DNA of 64,000 nucleotides, taken from contig OY970367.1 of the NCBI GenBank assembly GCA_963718635.1, forward strand, positions 5,890,001 to 5,954,000, written 5' to 3'. Shown here in pieces: positions 9,331-18,584 of this stretch; positions within the stretch are counted from its first letter, which is position 1, and each line of letters begins with the position of its first letter. A program made the translations under genes and the position numbers. The notes under the pieces are model-generated. The model was not told the DNA's origin and searched no databases. It saw nothing but the letters and a program-made list of their open reading frames with translations. The stretch is from JAIOQJ01 sp963718635. Its GTDB lineage: Bacteria; Planctomycetota; Planctomycetia; Gemmatales; Gemmataceae.

Positions 9331-10372
9331 ATGAAAGTCGGACTGGTCGGCTATAGCGGTTCGGGCAAAAGCACGCTGTTTCAATGGTTGACGGGCGTCG
9401 AGCCCGATCCCTCCAAGATTCAGCAAGGGCAGACGGGCATGGCCCATGTTCCGGACGAACGCCTTGCCAAGATGGCAATCAAGTTCAAGCCGAAGAAGAT
9501 CAAGTATGCCGAGATCGCCTTTCTCGACACGCCCGGCCTGCTGCTGGCCGAGCGCAAGGACAACTCGCGCCGGCTGGCGATCCTGCGCGAAGCGAACGGC
9601 CTCGTCGTGGTTCTCGATGGCTTCACCGGGGCCGGATTGGCCGAGCAACTTACCAAGTTCCGCGAAGAGCTTCTCTTTGCCGATCTCGAAATCGTAATGA
9701 ACCGCGTCGACCGGCTGCAATCGCAGATGAAGAAAACCAAGCCGGTGAAAGAACGCGAACTGGACGAATTGGAGTTGGCGCTGATGAAGCGCATCGTCGC
9801 CTGTCTCGAAGCCGGGCAAACGACGGTTAGCCTGGGTTTGAAGCCCGAGGGAAGAGAAGCTGATTCGCAGTTTCCAGTTGCTTACGCTGAAGCCGGAGAT
9901 GGTATTCATCAATCGGAACGACAGCAACTTCAACGAAGCACCCCCGGCCGATTTAACAGCGCTCTCTACGCATATCATCGCCGCCCCGGTAAAGCTGGAG
10001 CTCGAACTCGCTGACTTGGATGCCGAGAGCCGAGCGGCCTTCATGGCGGATCTGGGATTAACCGCATCGCTGCACGATGAAGTGATTCGAGGCATCTGCT
10101 ACGGGATGGGTCGAAACGTCTTCTTCACCGTGGGCGAAGACGAATGCCGATCCTGGGCCATCGATAAAGGAATGACAGCCGTCGAAGGCGCGGGGGCGAT
10201 TCATACCGACCTCTCGAAAGGCTTCATCCGCGCGGAAGTGATGGGCTACGACGACTTTCTGAAAGCGAACTACGAAGAAAAGAACTGCAAAGCCGCCGGC
10301 ACCTTTCGACTCGAATCGAAAGAATACATCGTCAAAGACGGCGACATCATGCACATCCGGGCGTCGGTGTAG
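9331..10372 (+). CDS. YchF-like Obg-family GTPase, frameshifted
   Basis: P-loop GTPase with a C-terminal TGS-like DUF933 domain. The N-terminus has Walker A GYSGSGKST (G1), the G3 motif DTPGLL, and NRVD as the G4 base-recognition motif. The C-terminal part keeps typical YchF blocks: FFTVGEDECRSWAI, GAGAIHTDLSKGFIRAEV and KEYIVKDGDIMHIRASV. A +1 event near 9853 (between LKPEG and EKLIRSFQLL) splits it. Compared with true YchF the G1 loop (GSGKS, not NVGKS) and the short helical insertion differ, so this is a diverged paralog; YchF proteins bind ATP or GTP and associate with ribosomes. ATG 9331 gives the MKVGLVGY start. Confidence 0.87.
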
Positions 10373-10384
10373 GGGGGCGTAAGC

Positions 10385-10465
10385 GTGTAATCTTGTAGGG
10401 TACGTGCAGGCTTTGCGAAACCCACCCGTTTCGCCACGAAGGTGTGTTACGCGGAGCCTACACCC
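10385..10465. repeat. Repeat family D (TAGGGTGGG type), diverged copy
   Basis: Between the GTPase and the toxin gene lies an imperfect inverted repeat beginning TTGTAGGGTACGTGCAGGCT and closing with GTGTTACGCGGAGCCTACAC. Related, better preserved copies are at 45.2 kb and 58.63-58.75 kb. Confidence 0.6.
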
Positions 10466-10467
10466 AC

Positions 10468-10959
10468 CTACGAAATAAGATTGGCGAATGGCAGTATCAG
10501 TTGCCTCGGCTGCGAGTTGATCGGCACGAAACCGTGGTGTAGGTAGAATGCCTCAGCTACCTCGTCTTTGGCATCGACGAATAAGCCAAAGGCAGCCATC
10601 TCTGAGCGAATAGACCGTGCGATCGCGTCCCAAAGGAGTGCAGCGCCCAGCTTCCTGCCACGGTGCAATTGGTCGACTGCAAGACGACCCATTCGCGCGA
10701 TAGGGACCGAGGGATAGCGAGGCAGGCGTTTGGCGAGCACTGCGGGTAGATCAGTCAACAGAACGCCGCCCGCCGCTAAAGTGTAATATCCGGTGATAGC
10801 CGATGTGGATTCATCGATTGCAACATAACAAGACGTAACGAGCCGGCGTATATCCTGGGTTACTTGTTTCTGAAAATAGCTGTCAAGGGGCGCGACCCCG
10901 CATGCAAATGCGGACCGGTCGTGCTTCTCGGCAAGCTGCTCGATCCGGTAGCCGTCCAT
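10468..10959 (-). CDS. GNAT-family toxin (TacT-like)
   Basis: Acetyltransferase of the GNAT fold that, in characterised relatives, acetylates the amino group of aminoacyl-tRNA and stops translation. Seen here: the N-terminal IEQLAEKHDRSAFACGV block with LDSYFQKQ, the acetyl-CoA binding loop region (IARMGRLAVDQLHRGRKLGAALLWDA), and the C-terminal EAFYLHHGFVPI with the conserved aromatic residue. The start ATG overlaps the stop of the upstream antitoxin by one base (TGATG at 10957-10961), so the pair is translationally coupled. Length 163 residues is typical. Confidence 0.92.
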   Translation of the reverse strand: MDGYRIEQLAEKHDRSAFACGVAPLDSYFQKQVTQDIRRLVTSCYVAIDESTSAITGYYTLAAGGVLLTDLPAVLAKRLPRYPSVPIARMGRLAVDQLHRGRKLGAALLWDAIARSIRSEMAAFGLFVDAKDEVAEAFYLHHGFVPINSQPRQLILPFANLIS

Positions 10960-11249
10960 CACTTCGATTTCTCGATCAGGCGCGCATGAGCCTTCTTGGC
11001 CCGCGCCAACGCCGGCTTCGGCTTTGGCGGGTTCAGCAGGCATTCAGCGAAACGGCGCTGATCCTCCACCGAAAGACGGATGACATGCGACTCTTCGATG
11101 GCTCGGTGGGCCGCATCTTGCGCGGCGACGGCTATAAAGTCGCTCACGCTGCGACCCAAAATTTCGGCCGCCCGCTTAACGACGGCCAATGCCTCTGGAG
11201 CTATACGCGTTTCGATAACGGCGGTGCGATTAGATTTTATCGGTGTCAT
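10959..11249 (-). CDS. DUF1778 ribbon-helix-helix antitoxin (TacA-like)
   Basis: Antitoxin partner of the GNAT toxin. The N-terminus is a ribbon-helix-helix DNA-binding domain (AVIETRIAPEALAVVKRAAEILGRSVSDFIAVAA, shown in pieces: RIAPEA, AEILGRSVSDF), and the C-terminal tail (LSVEDQRRFAECLLNPPKPK) is the segment that wraps the toxin in this family. The ATG at 11249 is preceded by AAGGAGAAG at good spacing and starts MTPIKSNRTAV; the frame stays open upstream but without support. Autorepression of the operon is usual for the family; no operator was identified. Confidence 0.9.
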   Translation of the reverse strand: MTPIKSNRTAVIETRIAPEALAVVKRAAEILGRSVSDFIAVAAQDAAHRAIEESHVIRLSVEDQRRFAECLLNPPKPKPALARAKKAHARLIEKSK

Positions 11250-11546
11250 ATCTTCTCCTTCGCCAAATGTATCGCAATCCATTGGATAGGTCAACTTTGT
11301 AAACTGGAGCTGGTCGTCGCACCGCGCAAATCGAGCAAACGGCGAAATCTTCGTTGCGAAGAATTCGCCATCTTTTCGTTGACTCACAAACGCTCGCGAG
11401 ATACATTCCTCTTCAGTCTGAAGAGAATCCGCGATGCGTTATGTTATGCATGCGGTGCAAGAACTTTGAGCCATGCTGACGTAGTGACGATGATGATTTA
11501 TACGCATCGATCGAACTTGCGTGGCCGAGATTGACAAGGGTGAATC

Positions 11547-11912
11547 GGGTTAAAGTGCGCACGCCTACGGCTGGCCTGCGCCGGGTATGTTAACCAATAC
11601 TTCTTCGGCGTTAGGAGCGGCCCGATTGACAAAGCAGCAGAGCAGCGAGACAGGCCTTACGCCACAGAACTAGCTCGCGGGTGCTACGCGTTCCCTGGCG
11701 GGGGCCAGGGTCGCGTAGAGCGCTTACGGTTCAAGGAGGGGTTGGAATCCGGTCAGGAGGGTATCCGTTTCTCGTGGTGGAAGGAAGGCCGGATGCTTCC
11801 CCGACCCCTGGACGCCACCGAGGACCAGCTACTCGCGCTGCTCGGGAATGCGCTCCAACAAGGCGTGTTCTCGGAGCACTTCCGGGCGCAATTGCGGCGA
11901 CTGTTGGGATAG
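11547..11912 (+). pseudogene. Remnant of an unrecognised high-GC gene
   Basis: An open frame without a plausible start runs to TAG at 11910. It reads like real protein, for example PYATELARGCYAFPGGGQG, then FSWWKEGRMLPRPLDATEDQ and LQQGVFSEHFRAQLRRLLG, with strong third-position GC. Only one internal ATG exists (MLPRPLD). I do not recognise the family. It is interpreted as the 3' part of a gene whose start has been lost. The 300 bp upstream (11250-11546) show nothing. Confidence 0.45.
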
Positions 11913-12035
11913 GCTACAGATGCCGCACTAGCTGCTCCGATAGACTCGGGCCGCACATCAGCTTTTTGTGATTCATCGTCGCTCGGCGGCCCCGCCTCCG
12001 GAGCTGCGTCGTTCGGCGGCGGAGGGCGTCCTGTT

Positions 12036-12361
12036 GTGGCAGCGTGGCACCGGCGGTACAACGTGTCGGGCATCGTTCAATGCGGCGGCCGGGTCGAGGA
12101 GTGGTGCGGCGTGCTGCGCAATGTCCTTCAGACGGACAATGTCGGCACCATCGGCCACATCACCGGCGCGGTTAGTGTGTTCGCCTCGTCCCCGGATACC
12201 GATGTAGTGTCGTGCGGATTCAAAGTCCACGAGTTCTGGCGCTGGCCCCCGGTGAGCGGCCCGACTGGCCGCTGTTCGCGGAGGCGTTGGAGTCATCCCT
12301 GACCGCCGCTGAATTGCCCTACTCGCTGGTGGTACACGGTGGCGTGCAGGTCCGCGAGTAG
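12036..12361 (+). pseudogene. Remnant of a second unrecognised gene, frameshifted
   Basis: The sequence reads as protein in two frames: first CGGRVEEWCGVLRN, TDNVGTIGHITGAVSVFAS and CGFKVHEFWRW, then after a shift near 12240 RPDWPLFAEALESSLTAAEL and PYSLVVHGGVQVRE, ending at TAG 12361. Composition is higher in GC than the neighbouring genes. No start codon with a ribosome-binding site is visible. The opposite-strand open frame (11973-12428) is Arg/Pro-rich and looks like a shadow. Function unknown. Confidence 0.4.
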
Positions 12362-12519
12362 CCTCGACGCCGCACCAGGGGCGATAGAACAGACGGCGGG
12401 GCGTCGGCTTTCCAGATTTATAACTCACCGTGCCCCGCCGCTGCTGAGCGGCGTCATTGGCTGCTCACCAGGAATTGCAACCGATATAAGGCAAACTCTG
12501 TTAAAGTAGGATAGTAGTT

Positions 12520-12669
12520 ATGGAGATTTCCGACAAAGGTCTTGCAGACGAACACCAACGATGGCGCGCCATCATTGGGGTTAATGATCCGTATAAGAGC
12601 CATTCGACCCTTGGCATACTGGATGAAAACCTTCCGAATGACAAAGCGCGGCTACGAAATCGCCGATGA
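12520..12669 (+). pseudogene. Short ORF, probably the end of a degraded gene
   Basis: A 49-codon frame starting MEISDKGLADEHQRWRAI and containing GVNDPYKSHSTLGILDE. The frame to its right (about 12610-12780) continues with FRMTKRGYEIADEIEAA, typical of a protein C-terminus, so two fragments of one or two genes may lie here. The weak AGGATAG upstream is a poor ribosome-binding site. No family is assigned with confidence. Confidence 0.35.
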
Positions 12670-13014
12670 AATCGAGGCCGCTCCCCCGAGCAAGCCAGAC
12701 GCCGAATCAAGCGCTGCGGCAGAAGGCGGGGCGGGTAGGCTTCCTCCGGTTCGTAGCACCGGCGGCCCCGTCCGGTGCTAAGCTGGATCGTTCAGTCCGA
12801 CCGCTTGAGCTTGGCCCTATTCGCTTATTCACCCTATCATGGCACGGTGCTCAGGCCGCGAGTTTACGTCGAAACTACGACTCCCAGTTCCTATTTCGAA
12901 CTGCGGACCAAGCCCTTAATCGATTTAAGAAAGGAGTCTAACGCGTGAGCCCCGGAGATGTGATTCTGCTGCCTCGACTTCAAATCAACTAAAGCAATTC
13001 CTCAACCTCAGCGC

Positions 13015-13073
13015 CCTAAGCTAGTATTACCGCTCCAGGCGCCCGACAGCTTACGCTGTTCGGCTTGCCCGAT
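13015..13073. repeat. Repeat family K with CCTAAGCTAGTA edge
   Basis: CCTAAGCTAGTA at 13015-13026 is followed by an inverted repeat around GCCCGACAGCTTACGCTG / TTCGGCTTGCCCG. The GCAGCTTACGCTGC-type palindrome recurs at 50.55 kb and 61.97 kb, and the edge motif at 9132, 27157 and 61914. The segment lies just upstream of hrpB. Confidence 0.6.
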
Positions 13074-13095
13074 TCACGACCGATACGAATGGAAC

Positions 13096-15617
13096 ATGGC
13101 GCCTGTGCAGCCTCTACCCATTGATGATGTTCTTGCGCAAGTCGTGAGCACCTTGCGCAGCAACACGTCTGTTGTGCTGCTGGCGCCGACGGGTGCAGGG
13201 AAGACGACGCGGGTGCCGCCGGCTTTGCTGGCGGCCGGCTTCGCTGAAAATGGCCGAATTATCGTGCTGGAGCCGCGACGGCTGGCCGCGCGGGCGGCGG
13301 CTCGGCGCATGGCGTTCGAGCAGGGGACGGCACTCGGCGATCGCATCGGCTATCAAGTTCGTTTTGACAACAAAAGCAGCGCCCGCACCCAGATTCTCGT
13401 CGTCACGCCCGGAATCCTGCTGCGCATGTTGCACGATGATCCCTTTCTGGAATCGACGGCAGTCATCGTCTTCGATGAATTTCACGAACGCGGCCTAGAC
13501 AGCGATTTGGCTCTCGGCATGGCAAGGCTCTTGCAGCAGACGGTGCGCTCCGATTTGCGCATTGTCGTCATGTCGGCAACGATTGCCGTCCAAGAAATTT
13601 CAACCTATCTCGGCGATTGCCCGATCATCGCAAGCGAAGGCAGGCTCTTTCCTGTCGAAGTCGTTTATCGTCCCAAAGCAAACGACCAGTCTTGGCCTCT
13701 CGCAGCGGCTAACGCCGTCGCTCATCTGCTCACGCGTACGCCTGGCGATATCCTCGTCTTTCTGCCGGGCTTCGGTGAGATTCGCCAGACGGCACGCGAG
13801 CTAGAGGCATTGGCCGAACAGCACGATCTGGCCGTGCTCCCCTTGCATGGCGACCTGCCGCCCGAGCAACAGGATGCGGCCTTGCTGCCGCAGTCTCGGC
13901 GAAAGATCGTCCTGGCTACGAACGTGGCCGAGACTTCGGTCACGGTCGAAGGGGTAACGGCCGTTGTCGATACAGGCTTGGCACGGCAGCTTCTATTCGA
14001 TTCGGATGTTGGCCTCGATCGCTTGCAGATCGTGCCGGTTTCGCAAGCCTCGGCCGATCAGCGTGCAGGTCGAGCAGGCAGAACGCAGGCGGGTGTTTGC
14101 GTTCGCCTGTGGAGCGAAGCGGGACATCGCTCCCGGTCTGCCCAAACCGATCCTGAGATTCGACGCGTTGATCTAGCTGGCGCGTTGCTGCAACTGTTGG
14201 CGCTGGGTGAAAAGAATGTCGAAACCTTCGGCTGGCTCGATACGCCGCGCTTGGCAAGCGTGGAACAGGCGCTGGCCTTATTGCGAATGCTAGGCGCGGT
14301 CGATGAAAGCAGGCTGACGGACCTTGCGCGCGGATGGCATTGTTGCCTGTTCACCCGCGCCTGGGCCGACTGCTGATCGAGGGGCAAGCGCTGGGTACGA
14401 CGGAGCGAGCCGCATTGGCGGCAGCGCTGCTTTCCGAACGCGATCCCTTCTTGCGCGGCGGCCCGCCGCGGTTGGCGGCGATCGTCAGCGATTCCGATCT
14501 GCTCGACCGCGTTGAAGCGCTGGAAGCATTTGCACAGTCGGGGAAGTCCCAATTCGCCATTGGGGAACTTCATCGCGGAGGGGCTGAGTTTGTGCTTCGC
14601 GCTCGCGATCAGCTGCTACGACTCCTCGGTAGTGATCGCCGCCAAACTACACTAGCAGAGCCCGATGCCCTGCTGCGGGCGCTGCTGGCGGCTTATCCCG
14701 ATCGCTTGGCGCGAAGGCGCAACCCGGCCGGGCCGCGCGGCATCATGGTCGGTGGGCGCGGAGTGAAGCTGCTGCCCTCCAGTCATGTGACAGGCCCTGA
14801 ACTTTTTCTTTGCATTGATGTCGATGCCGGCGCTACGGAGTCGCTGGTACGTATGGCGTCGGGCGTACACCGAGAATGGCTGTCGCCTGATAGTTTGCGC
14901 GAAGAGACGATTGTCGAATTTAACTCAAACAGCGAGAAGATTGAAGCACGGCGTACGCTGCGCTTTGAAGACCTGCTTCTTGAAACAACACCCGTTCTTT
15001 TGCCCGAACGCCAGGCCACGGCGAGTGTTTTATGGAAGGCGGCCATCGAACGAATTGAACGCGTGCAACCAGGCCCCGAGACGCCTGCCGGGCAGTTTCT
15101 GCTGCGCGTCCGTTGTTTAAACGAATGGCTGCCGGAGCTTGGGCTTCCTGCCTTCGACGAACCGGCATTACATGAAATGTTGGAGACGATATGCAACGGC
15201 TGCCGGTCTTTTGACGAGCTCCGCAAGGCCGACTGGCTCGGAATCATGCAGGGCCGGCTAAGCTACGCCCAATTGCAGATGGTTGAACGCGAGGCGCCGG
15301 AGCATTTTACCGTGCCGAGCGGAAGTTCGATTACCCTTACTTATGAAGTTGGCCGGCCGCCACTCTTAGCCGTTCGCATTCAAGAGATGTTCGGCATGGC
15401 CGAGACGCCACGGATTGCAGACAGTCGGATACCGGTGTTGCTTCACTTGCTGGCGCCTAACTATCGGCCCCAACAGGTTACGAACGATCTGCGCAGCTTC
15501 TGGGCTAACACTTACCCGGTCGTCCGCAAGGAATTGCGCTCGCGTTACCCCAAACATTCCTGGCCCGAAGACCCGCTGCAGGCCGAGGCCGTGCGGGGGC
15601 CAAAGCGGAGGGGATAA
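13096..15617 (+). CDS. hrpB: ATP-dependent helicase HrpB, frameshifted
   Basis: DEAH-box superfamily 2 helicase of the bacterial HrpB group. Motifs in order: Walker A LLAPTGAGKTT, the LEPRRLAARAAARRMA motif Ia region, motif II DEFHERGLDSDL, motif III MSATI, motif V LATNVAETSVTV and motif VI QRAGRAGRTQAG. The second half carries the HrpB-specific C-terminal domain (RLLPSSHVTGPELFLCIDVDAG in pieces: KLLPSSHVTG, FLCIDVD) and ends with HSWPEDPLQAEAVRGPKRRG, as in other HrpB proteins. A -1 shift near 14330, between LTDLARG and MALLPVHPRLGRLL, separates the halves. Length of about 840 residues fits the family. The cellular RNA substrate is not established. Confidence 0.94.
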
Positions 15618-15708
15618 GGGGTTTGTGCGATTACAAGGCAGCGTCTTGCGAGCGAGTAGCTGCGTTGTTAAAATGAACAGGTATCTCGAAACTGAAGAGG
15701 GCCAAGCC

Positions 15709-15954
15709 ATGCCGAAGATAACGCTGGAAGACAAAGTTTGCAAACAGCTGCACGAGTTTCTTGAGCCGGTGGAACTCTGCGATTCGACCGGCAAGGTTCT
15801 GGGAAAGTTCATGCCCCGATTCGACCCTTCCGAGTGGATTATCGAAGGTGAAGAACTGAGCGATGAAGAGCTCGATCAGTTGGAAAAGTCGAATCCTAAG
15901 CGATACTCTACCGCCGAGGTTCTTGCCCATCTGCGCAGCCTGGGGAACGCTTGA
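15709..15954 (+). CDS. Antitoxin-like small protein, module 1
   Basis: 81-residue protein: an N-terminal helix (LEDKVCKQLHEFLEP), a beta hairpin VELCDSTGKVLGKFMP, and a C-terminal acidic/helical part (EELSDEELDQLEKS, then YSTAEVLAHLRSL). The same plan appears in the first genes of the modules at 17665 and 18342. Its stop overlaps the start of the next gene as TGATG, as in coupled toxin-antitoxin pairs. The ATG at 15709 is preferred over one at 15673 because it aligns with the paralogs. Function is inferred only from arrangement and the partner's fold. Confidence 0.72.
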   Translation: MPKITLEDKVCKQLHEFLEPVELCDSTGKVLGKFMPRFDPSEWIIEGEELSDEELDQLEKSNPKRYSTAEVLAHLRSLGNA

Positions 15955-16223
15955 TGTACACTGTTGAATGGTTTGAGCCTGCTCTCAACCGACTCGCTGC
16001 AATCTGGCTTCAATCAACATCAGCCGATCGAGAGCGGATAACTGTTGCCAGCAACGAGATTGACCTGCTACTCCAGTCGAATCCACACGGCACGGGCGAG
16101 TCGCGTCGGCAAGGCAGGCGAATCGCATTTGTCTTGCCCCTGGCCATTCTGTTTCGCGTTCAACCAGATGACCAGACCGTGACCATTCTGCAAGTCCGCT
16201 TCATTCGCGGCAGCAGCCCTTGA
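15954..16223 (+). CDS. RelE/ParE-like toxin candidate, module 1
   Basis: 89-residue protein with the beta-alpha-alpha-beta3 plan of the RelE/ParE superfamily: YTVEWF strand, helix PALNRLAAIWLQS, helix DRERITVASNEIDLLLQS, then strands around RRIAFVLPLAILFRV and TVTILQVRF. Homologous to the genes at 17896 and 18581 (shared pattern W-x-P/Q-x-A near the start, ADxWL, then DR-x-x-I, N-x-ID and a PLxVxF strand). No classic RelE catalytic triad can be asserted by eye, so a ParE-like or inactive protein is possible. Confidence 0.7.
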   Translation: MYTVEWFEPALNRLAAIWLQSTSADRERITVASNEIDLLLQSNPHGTGESRRQGRRIAFVLPLAILFRVQPDDQTVTILQVRFIRGSSP

Positions 16224-16321
16224 TCTTATGTTTGGTCATCGCCGCTCGCGCCTTTACAATGACTTAATTCCAACCGACCCGCATCCAGTCAGTAGCTGCG
16301 CTGACCTTTTGGAGCAACCGC

Positions 16322-17629
16322 ATGTCTGCCATGACGATGACCGAGAAAGTATTGGCTCGCGCTTCCGGCCGCGACCACGTGAAACCAGGCGACAACATCT
16401 GGGTGAATGTCGATGTGCTAATGACGCACGATGTCTGCGGGCCAGGCACCATCGGCGTTTTCAAGAACCACTTCGGCAAAGACGCCAAAGTTTGGGACCG
16501 CGAGAAGGTGGTCATCATTCCCGACCATTACATCTTCACCAAGGATGCAATGGCCAATCGCAACGTCGATGTGCTGCGCGATTTTGTGAAAGAACAGGAC
16601 ATCAAGTATTTCTACGACGTCGGCACGCCCAACTATAAGGGCGTCTGCCATATCGCGTTGCCGGAAGAAGGGCATACCCGCCCGGGCGAGGTGTTGCTCG
16701 GCACTGACTCCCATACCTGCACAGCAGGCGCCTTCGGCGAATTCGCGACGGGAATCGGCAACACCGATGCCGGCTTTGTAATGGGCACCGGCAAGCTTTG
16801 GCTCGAAGCGCCGCCGACGATGCGCTTCGTTTTTCACGGCGAGATGCCCCCCTATCTAATGGCCAAGGATCTCATCCTGGCCGTCATCGGCGAGATTGGC
16901 GTCGATGGCGCCACTTATCGCGCCATGGAGTTCGACGGCGACGGCATCTTCGCGCTTAACATCGAAGAGCGAATGACGCTCTGCAACATGGCGATTGAAG
17001 CAGGCGGCAAGAACGGAATCATCGCGCCCGATCAAGTCACCTTCGATTACGTCAACGCTCGCAATGCCGGCAAACGGCCTTATGAAGCCGTCAAGACCGA
17101 CCCCGGCGCGACGTTCGTATACGAGAAAGTTTTCGATGTGACGAAGATGGAACCGGTGATCGCCAAGCCGCACTCGCCGGACAACCGCGCCTTCGTATCC
17201 GAGGTAAAGGGAACGAAGCTCGATCGCGCCTACATTGGTTCATGCACGGGCGGCAAGCTGACGGACTTCCGAGCGGCCGCAAAGATCATGCAAGGCAAAA
17301 CCGTGCGCATCGATACCTTTGTCGTACCAGCGACGACGGAAGTTGCCCGTGGCTTGAAGACGGAAATGATCAACGGCACATCGCTCGAAGACATCTTCCT
17401 TGCAGCCGGCGCGAAGATGGGCGATGCCTCATGCGCTGCTTGTCTCGGCGGGCCCTCCGACACCTTCGGCCGGCTTAATACCCCGATCAGCTGCATCAGC
17501 ACCACGAACCGCAATTTCCCGGGCCGTATGGGGCACAAAGAAGCTAAGGTTTTCCTCGCCAGTCCGCTGACCGTAGCGGCTTCGGCGCTCAAGGGCGAAA
17601 TCGCCGACGTGAGGGATTGCGTAGTATGA
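16322..17629 (+). CDS. leuC: 3-isopropylmalate dehydratase large subunit
   Basis: Aconitase-family 4Fe-4S hydro-lyase that isomerises 2- to 3-isopropylmalate in leucine synthesis; closely related homoaconitase-type enzymes cannot be excluded. Visible signatures: TMTEKVLARASG, VMTHD-like LMTHDVCGP, PDHYIF, LGTDSHTCTAGAFG (substrate and first cluster ligand region), YIGSCTGG and CAACLGG, giving the three cluster cysteines. The C-terminus ends GRMGHKEAKVFLASPLTVAASAL, as expected. Length 435 fits the bacterial large subunit. The ATG at 16322 is preceded by GGAGCAA. The small subunit leuD is not adjacent; the neighbours are two toxin-antitoxin-like modules. Confidence 0.93.
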   Translation: MSAMTMTEKVLARASGRDHVKPGDNIWVNVDVLMTHDVCGPGTIGVFKNHFGKDAKVWDREKVVIIPDHYIFTKDAMANRNVDVLRDFVKEQDIKYFYDVGTPNYKGVCHIALPEEGHTRPGEVLLGTDSHTCTAGAFGEFATGIGNTDAGFVMGTGKLWLEAPPTMRFVFHGEMPPYLMAKDLILAVIGEIGVDGATYRAMEFDGDGIFALNIEERMTLCNMAIEAGGKNGIIAPDQVTFDYVNARNAGKRPYEAVKTDPGATFVYEKVFDVTKMEPVIAKPHSPDNRAFVSEVKGTKLDRAYIGSCTGGKLTDFRAAAKIMQGKTVRIDTFVVPATTEVARGLKTEMINGTSLEDIFLAAGAKMGDASCAACLGGPSDTFGRLNTPISCISTTNRNFPGRMGHKEAKVFLASPLTVAASALKGEIADVRDCVV

Positions 17630-17664
17630 TGTTTCCAAGCCTCAGTTCCCATTAAGGTGAAGTT

Positions 17665-17896
17665 ATGACGATTGTCATCAGCGATCCTGCATTGCTTACG
17701 CAGTTGACCCGCGCCGATAAAGTCGTGGAAATCCGTGATCCAGGCGGCAGCTATATTGGTACGTTTTCACCACCCGTCGGAAAACCGCCGCCGGGTTATA
17801 AAGTCGCCTCTGTCCGATGCCGAGGTCAGTAGCCGAAGAGGCGTTCGCGAGGGCAAATCCCTCACGGAGATTCTGAAGACTCTGCAAGGAAAGTGA
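17665..17896 (+). CDS. Antitoxin-like small protein, module 2, frameshifted
   Basis: Starts at ATG 17665 behind AAGGTGAAG. The first part reads SDPALLTQLTRADKVVEIRD, then GGSYIGTFSPPVG; after a +1 shift near 17802 the frame continues SPLSDAEVSSRRGVREGKSL and TEILKTLQGK to TGA at 17894-17896. Joined, the protein matches the module 3 gene (SPLTNEQVQELRKQKGG, PLSEIMRDLEK) and less closely module 1. The stop overlaps the next start as TGATG. The 190 bp after the module (18151-18341) show no gene. Confidence 0.65.
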
Positions 17897-18150
17897 TGAC
17901 GTTCACCGTCCTTTGGGGTCAGAAGGCAGAGCAAGAACTTGCAGATGTCTGGCTTTCCGCTTCTGACCGCGAATCGATCGTTGTTGGAGCAAACGAAATC
18001 GATCGCTTGCTGGAGTCTCAGCCTCTCTCTGTAGGGGAGTCACGCGAATCAAGCGTCAGCCGAGTGGGCATCATTCCTCCGTTGGGCGTTAGCTTTGAAG
18101 TTGTAGTCGATGATGTGAAAGTTTTCGTCACGGGGGTTTGGTTTGTCTGA
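17896..18150 (+). CDS. RelE/ParE-like toxin candidate, module 2
   Basis: 84-residue paralog of the genes at 15954 and 18581: FTVLWGQKAEQELADVWLS, DRESIVVGANEIDRLLES, GES, then IIPPLGVSFEVVVDD and KVFVTGVWFV. Predicted fold and order of elements match RelE/ParE proteins. The GTG three bases upstream is in frame, but the ATG at 17896 produces the same TGATG overlap as module 1. Confidence 0.7.
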   Translation: MTFTVLWGQKAEQELADVWLSASDRESIVVGANEIDRLLESQPLSVGESRESSVSRVGIIPPLGVSFEVVVDDVKVFVTGVWFV

Positions 18151-18341
18151 TGAGTATTTTTGGCAATTGGGCGACGAGTGAGTTCTCCGAGGCGCCTGGA
18201 TCGCGGCGTTAAGCAACGGATTCTGCGGGTGTATTCGTGGCTTTTTCGGAAGTTTCGGCGGTACGGACAGGCGTCAAGCATACATTTGGAGCCCGTGTTT
18301 TGAAGGCGTGATCGTTTCAATTGTCATTAAGGAGCTTAGCG

Positions 18342-18584
18342 ATGATCGCACAAGTAACGGCCGATGCTCAATTGCCGCAACGATTGAGCGAACTGAAAGA
18401 AACCGTCGCTGTTGTCGATGCTTCGGGCCGGATGCTGGGATTTTTTGATCCCATCACCATTGCCCCGCCTGGTGTGGCGGCAGCCCGCTCGCCGCTCACA
18501 AACGAGCAGGTCCAAGAACTCCGAAAACAAAAGGGCGGAAGACCCCTTTCTGAAATTATGCGAGATCTGGAGAAACGAGGATGA
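18342..18584 (+). CDS. Antitoxin-like small protein, module 3
   Basis: 80-residue protein starting at ATG 18342 with an ideal AAGGAG at 18329-18334. Layout: N-terminal helix LPQRLSELKE, hairpin VAVVDASGRMLGFFDP, a Pro/Ala linker, and the C-terminal SPLTNEQVQELRKQKGGRPL / SEIMRDLEKRG segment shared with module 2. Stop and next start overlap as ATGA at 18581-18584. An upstream TTG start at 18321 is in frame but unsupported. Confidence 0.72.
   Translation: MIAQVTADAQLPQRLSELKETVAVVDASGRMLGFFDPITIAPPGVAAARSPLTNEQVQELRKQKGGRPLSEIMRDLEKRG

Noticed and set aside
11973..12428. 151-codon minus-strand frame
   Set aside because: Arg/Pro-rich with no domain pattern, opposite a plus-strand sequence that reads as protein.
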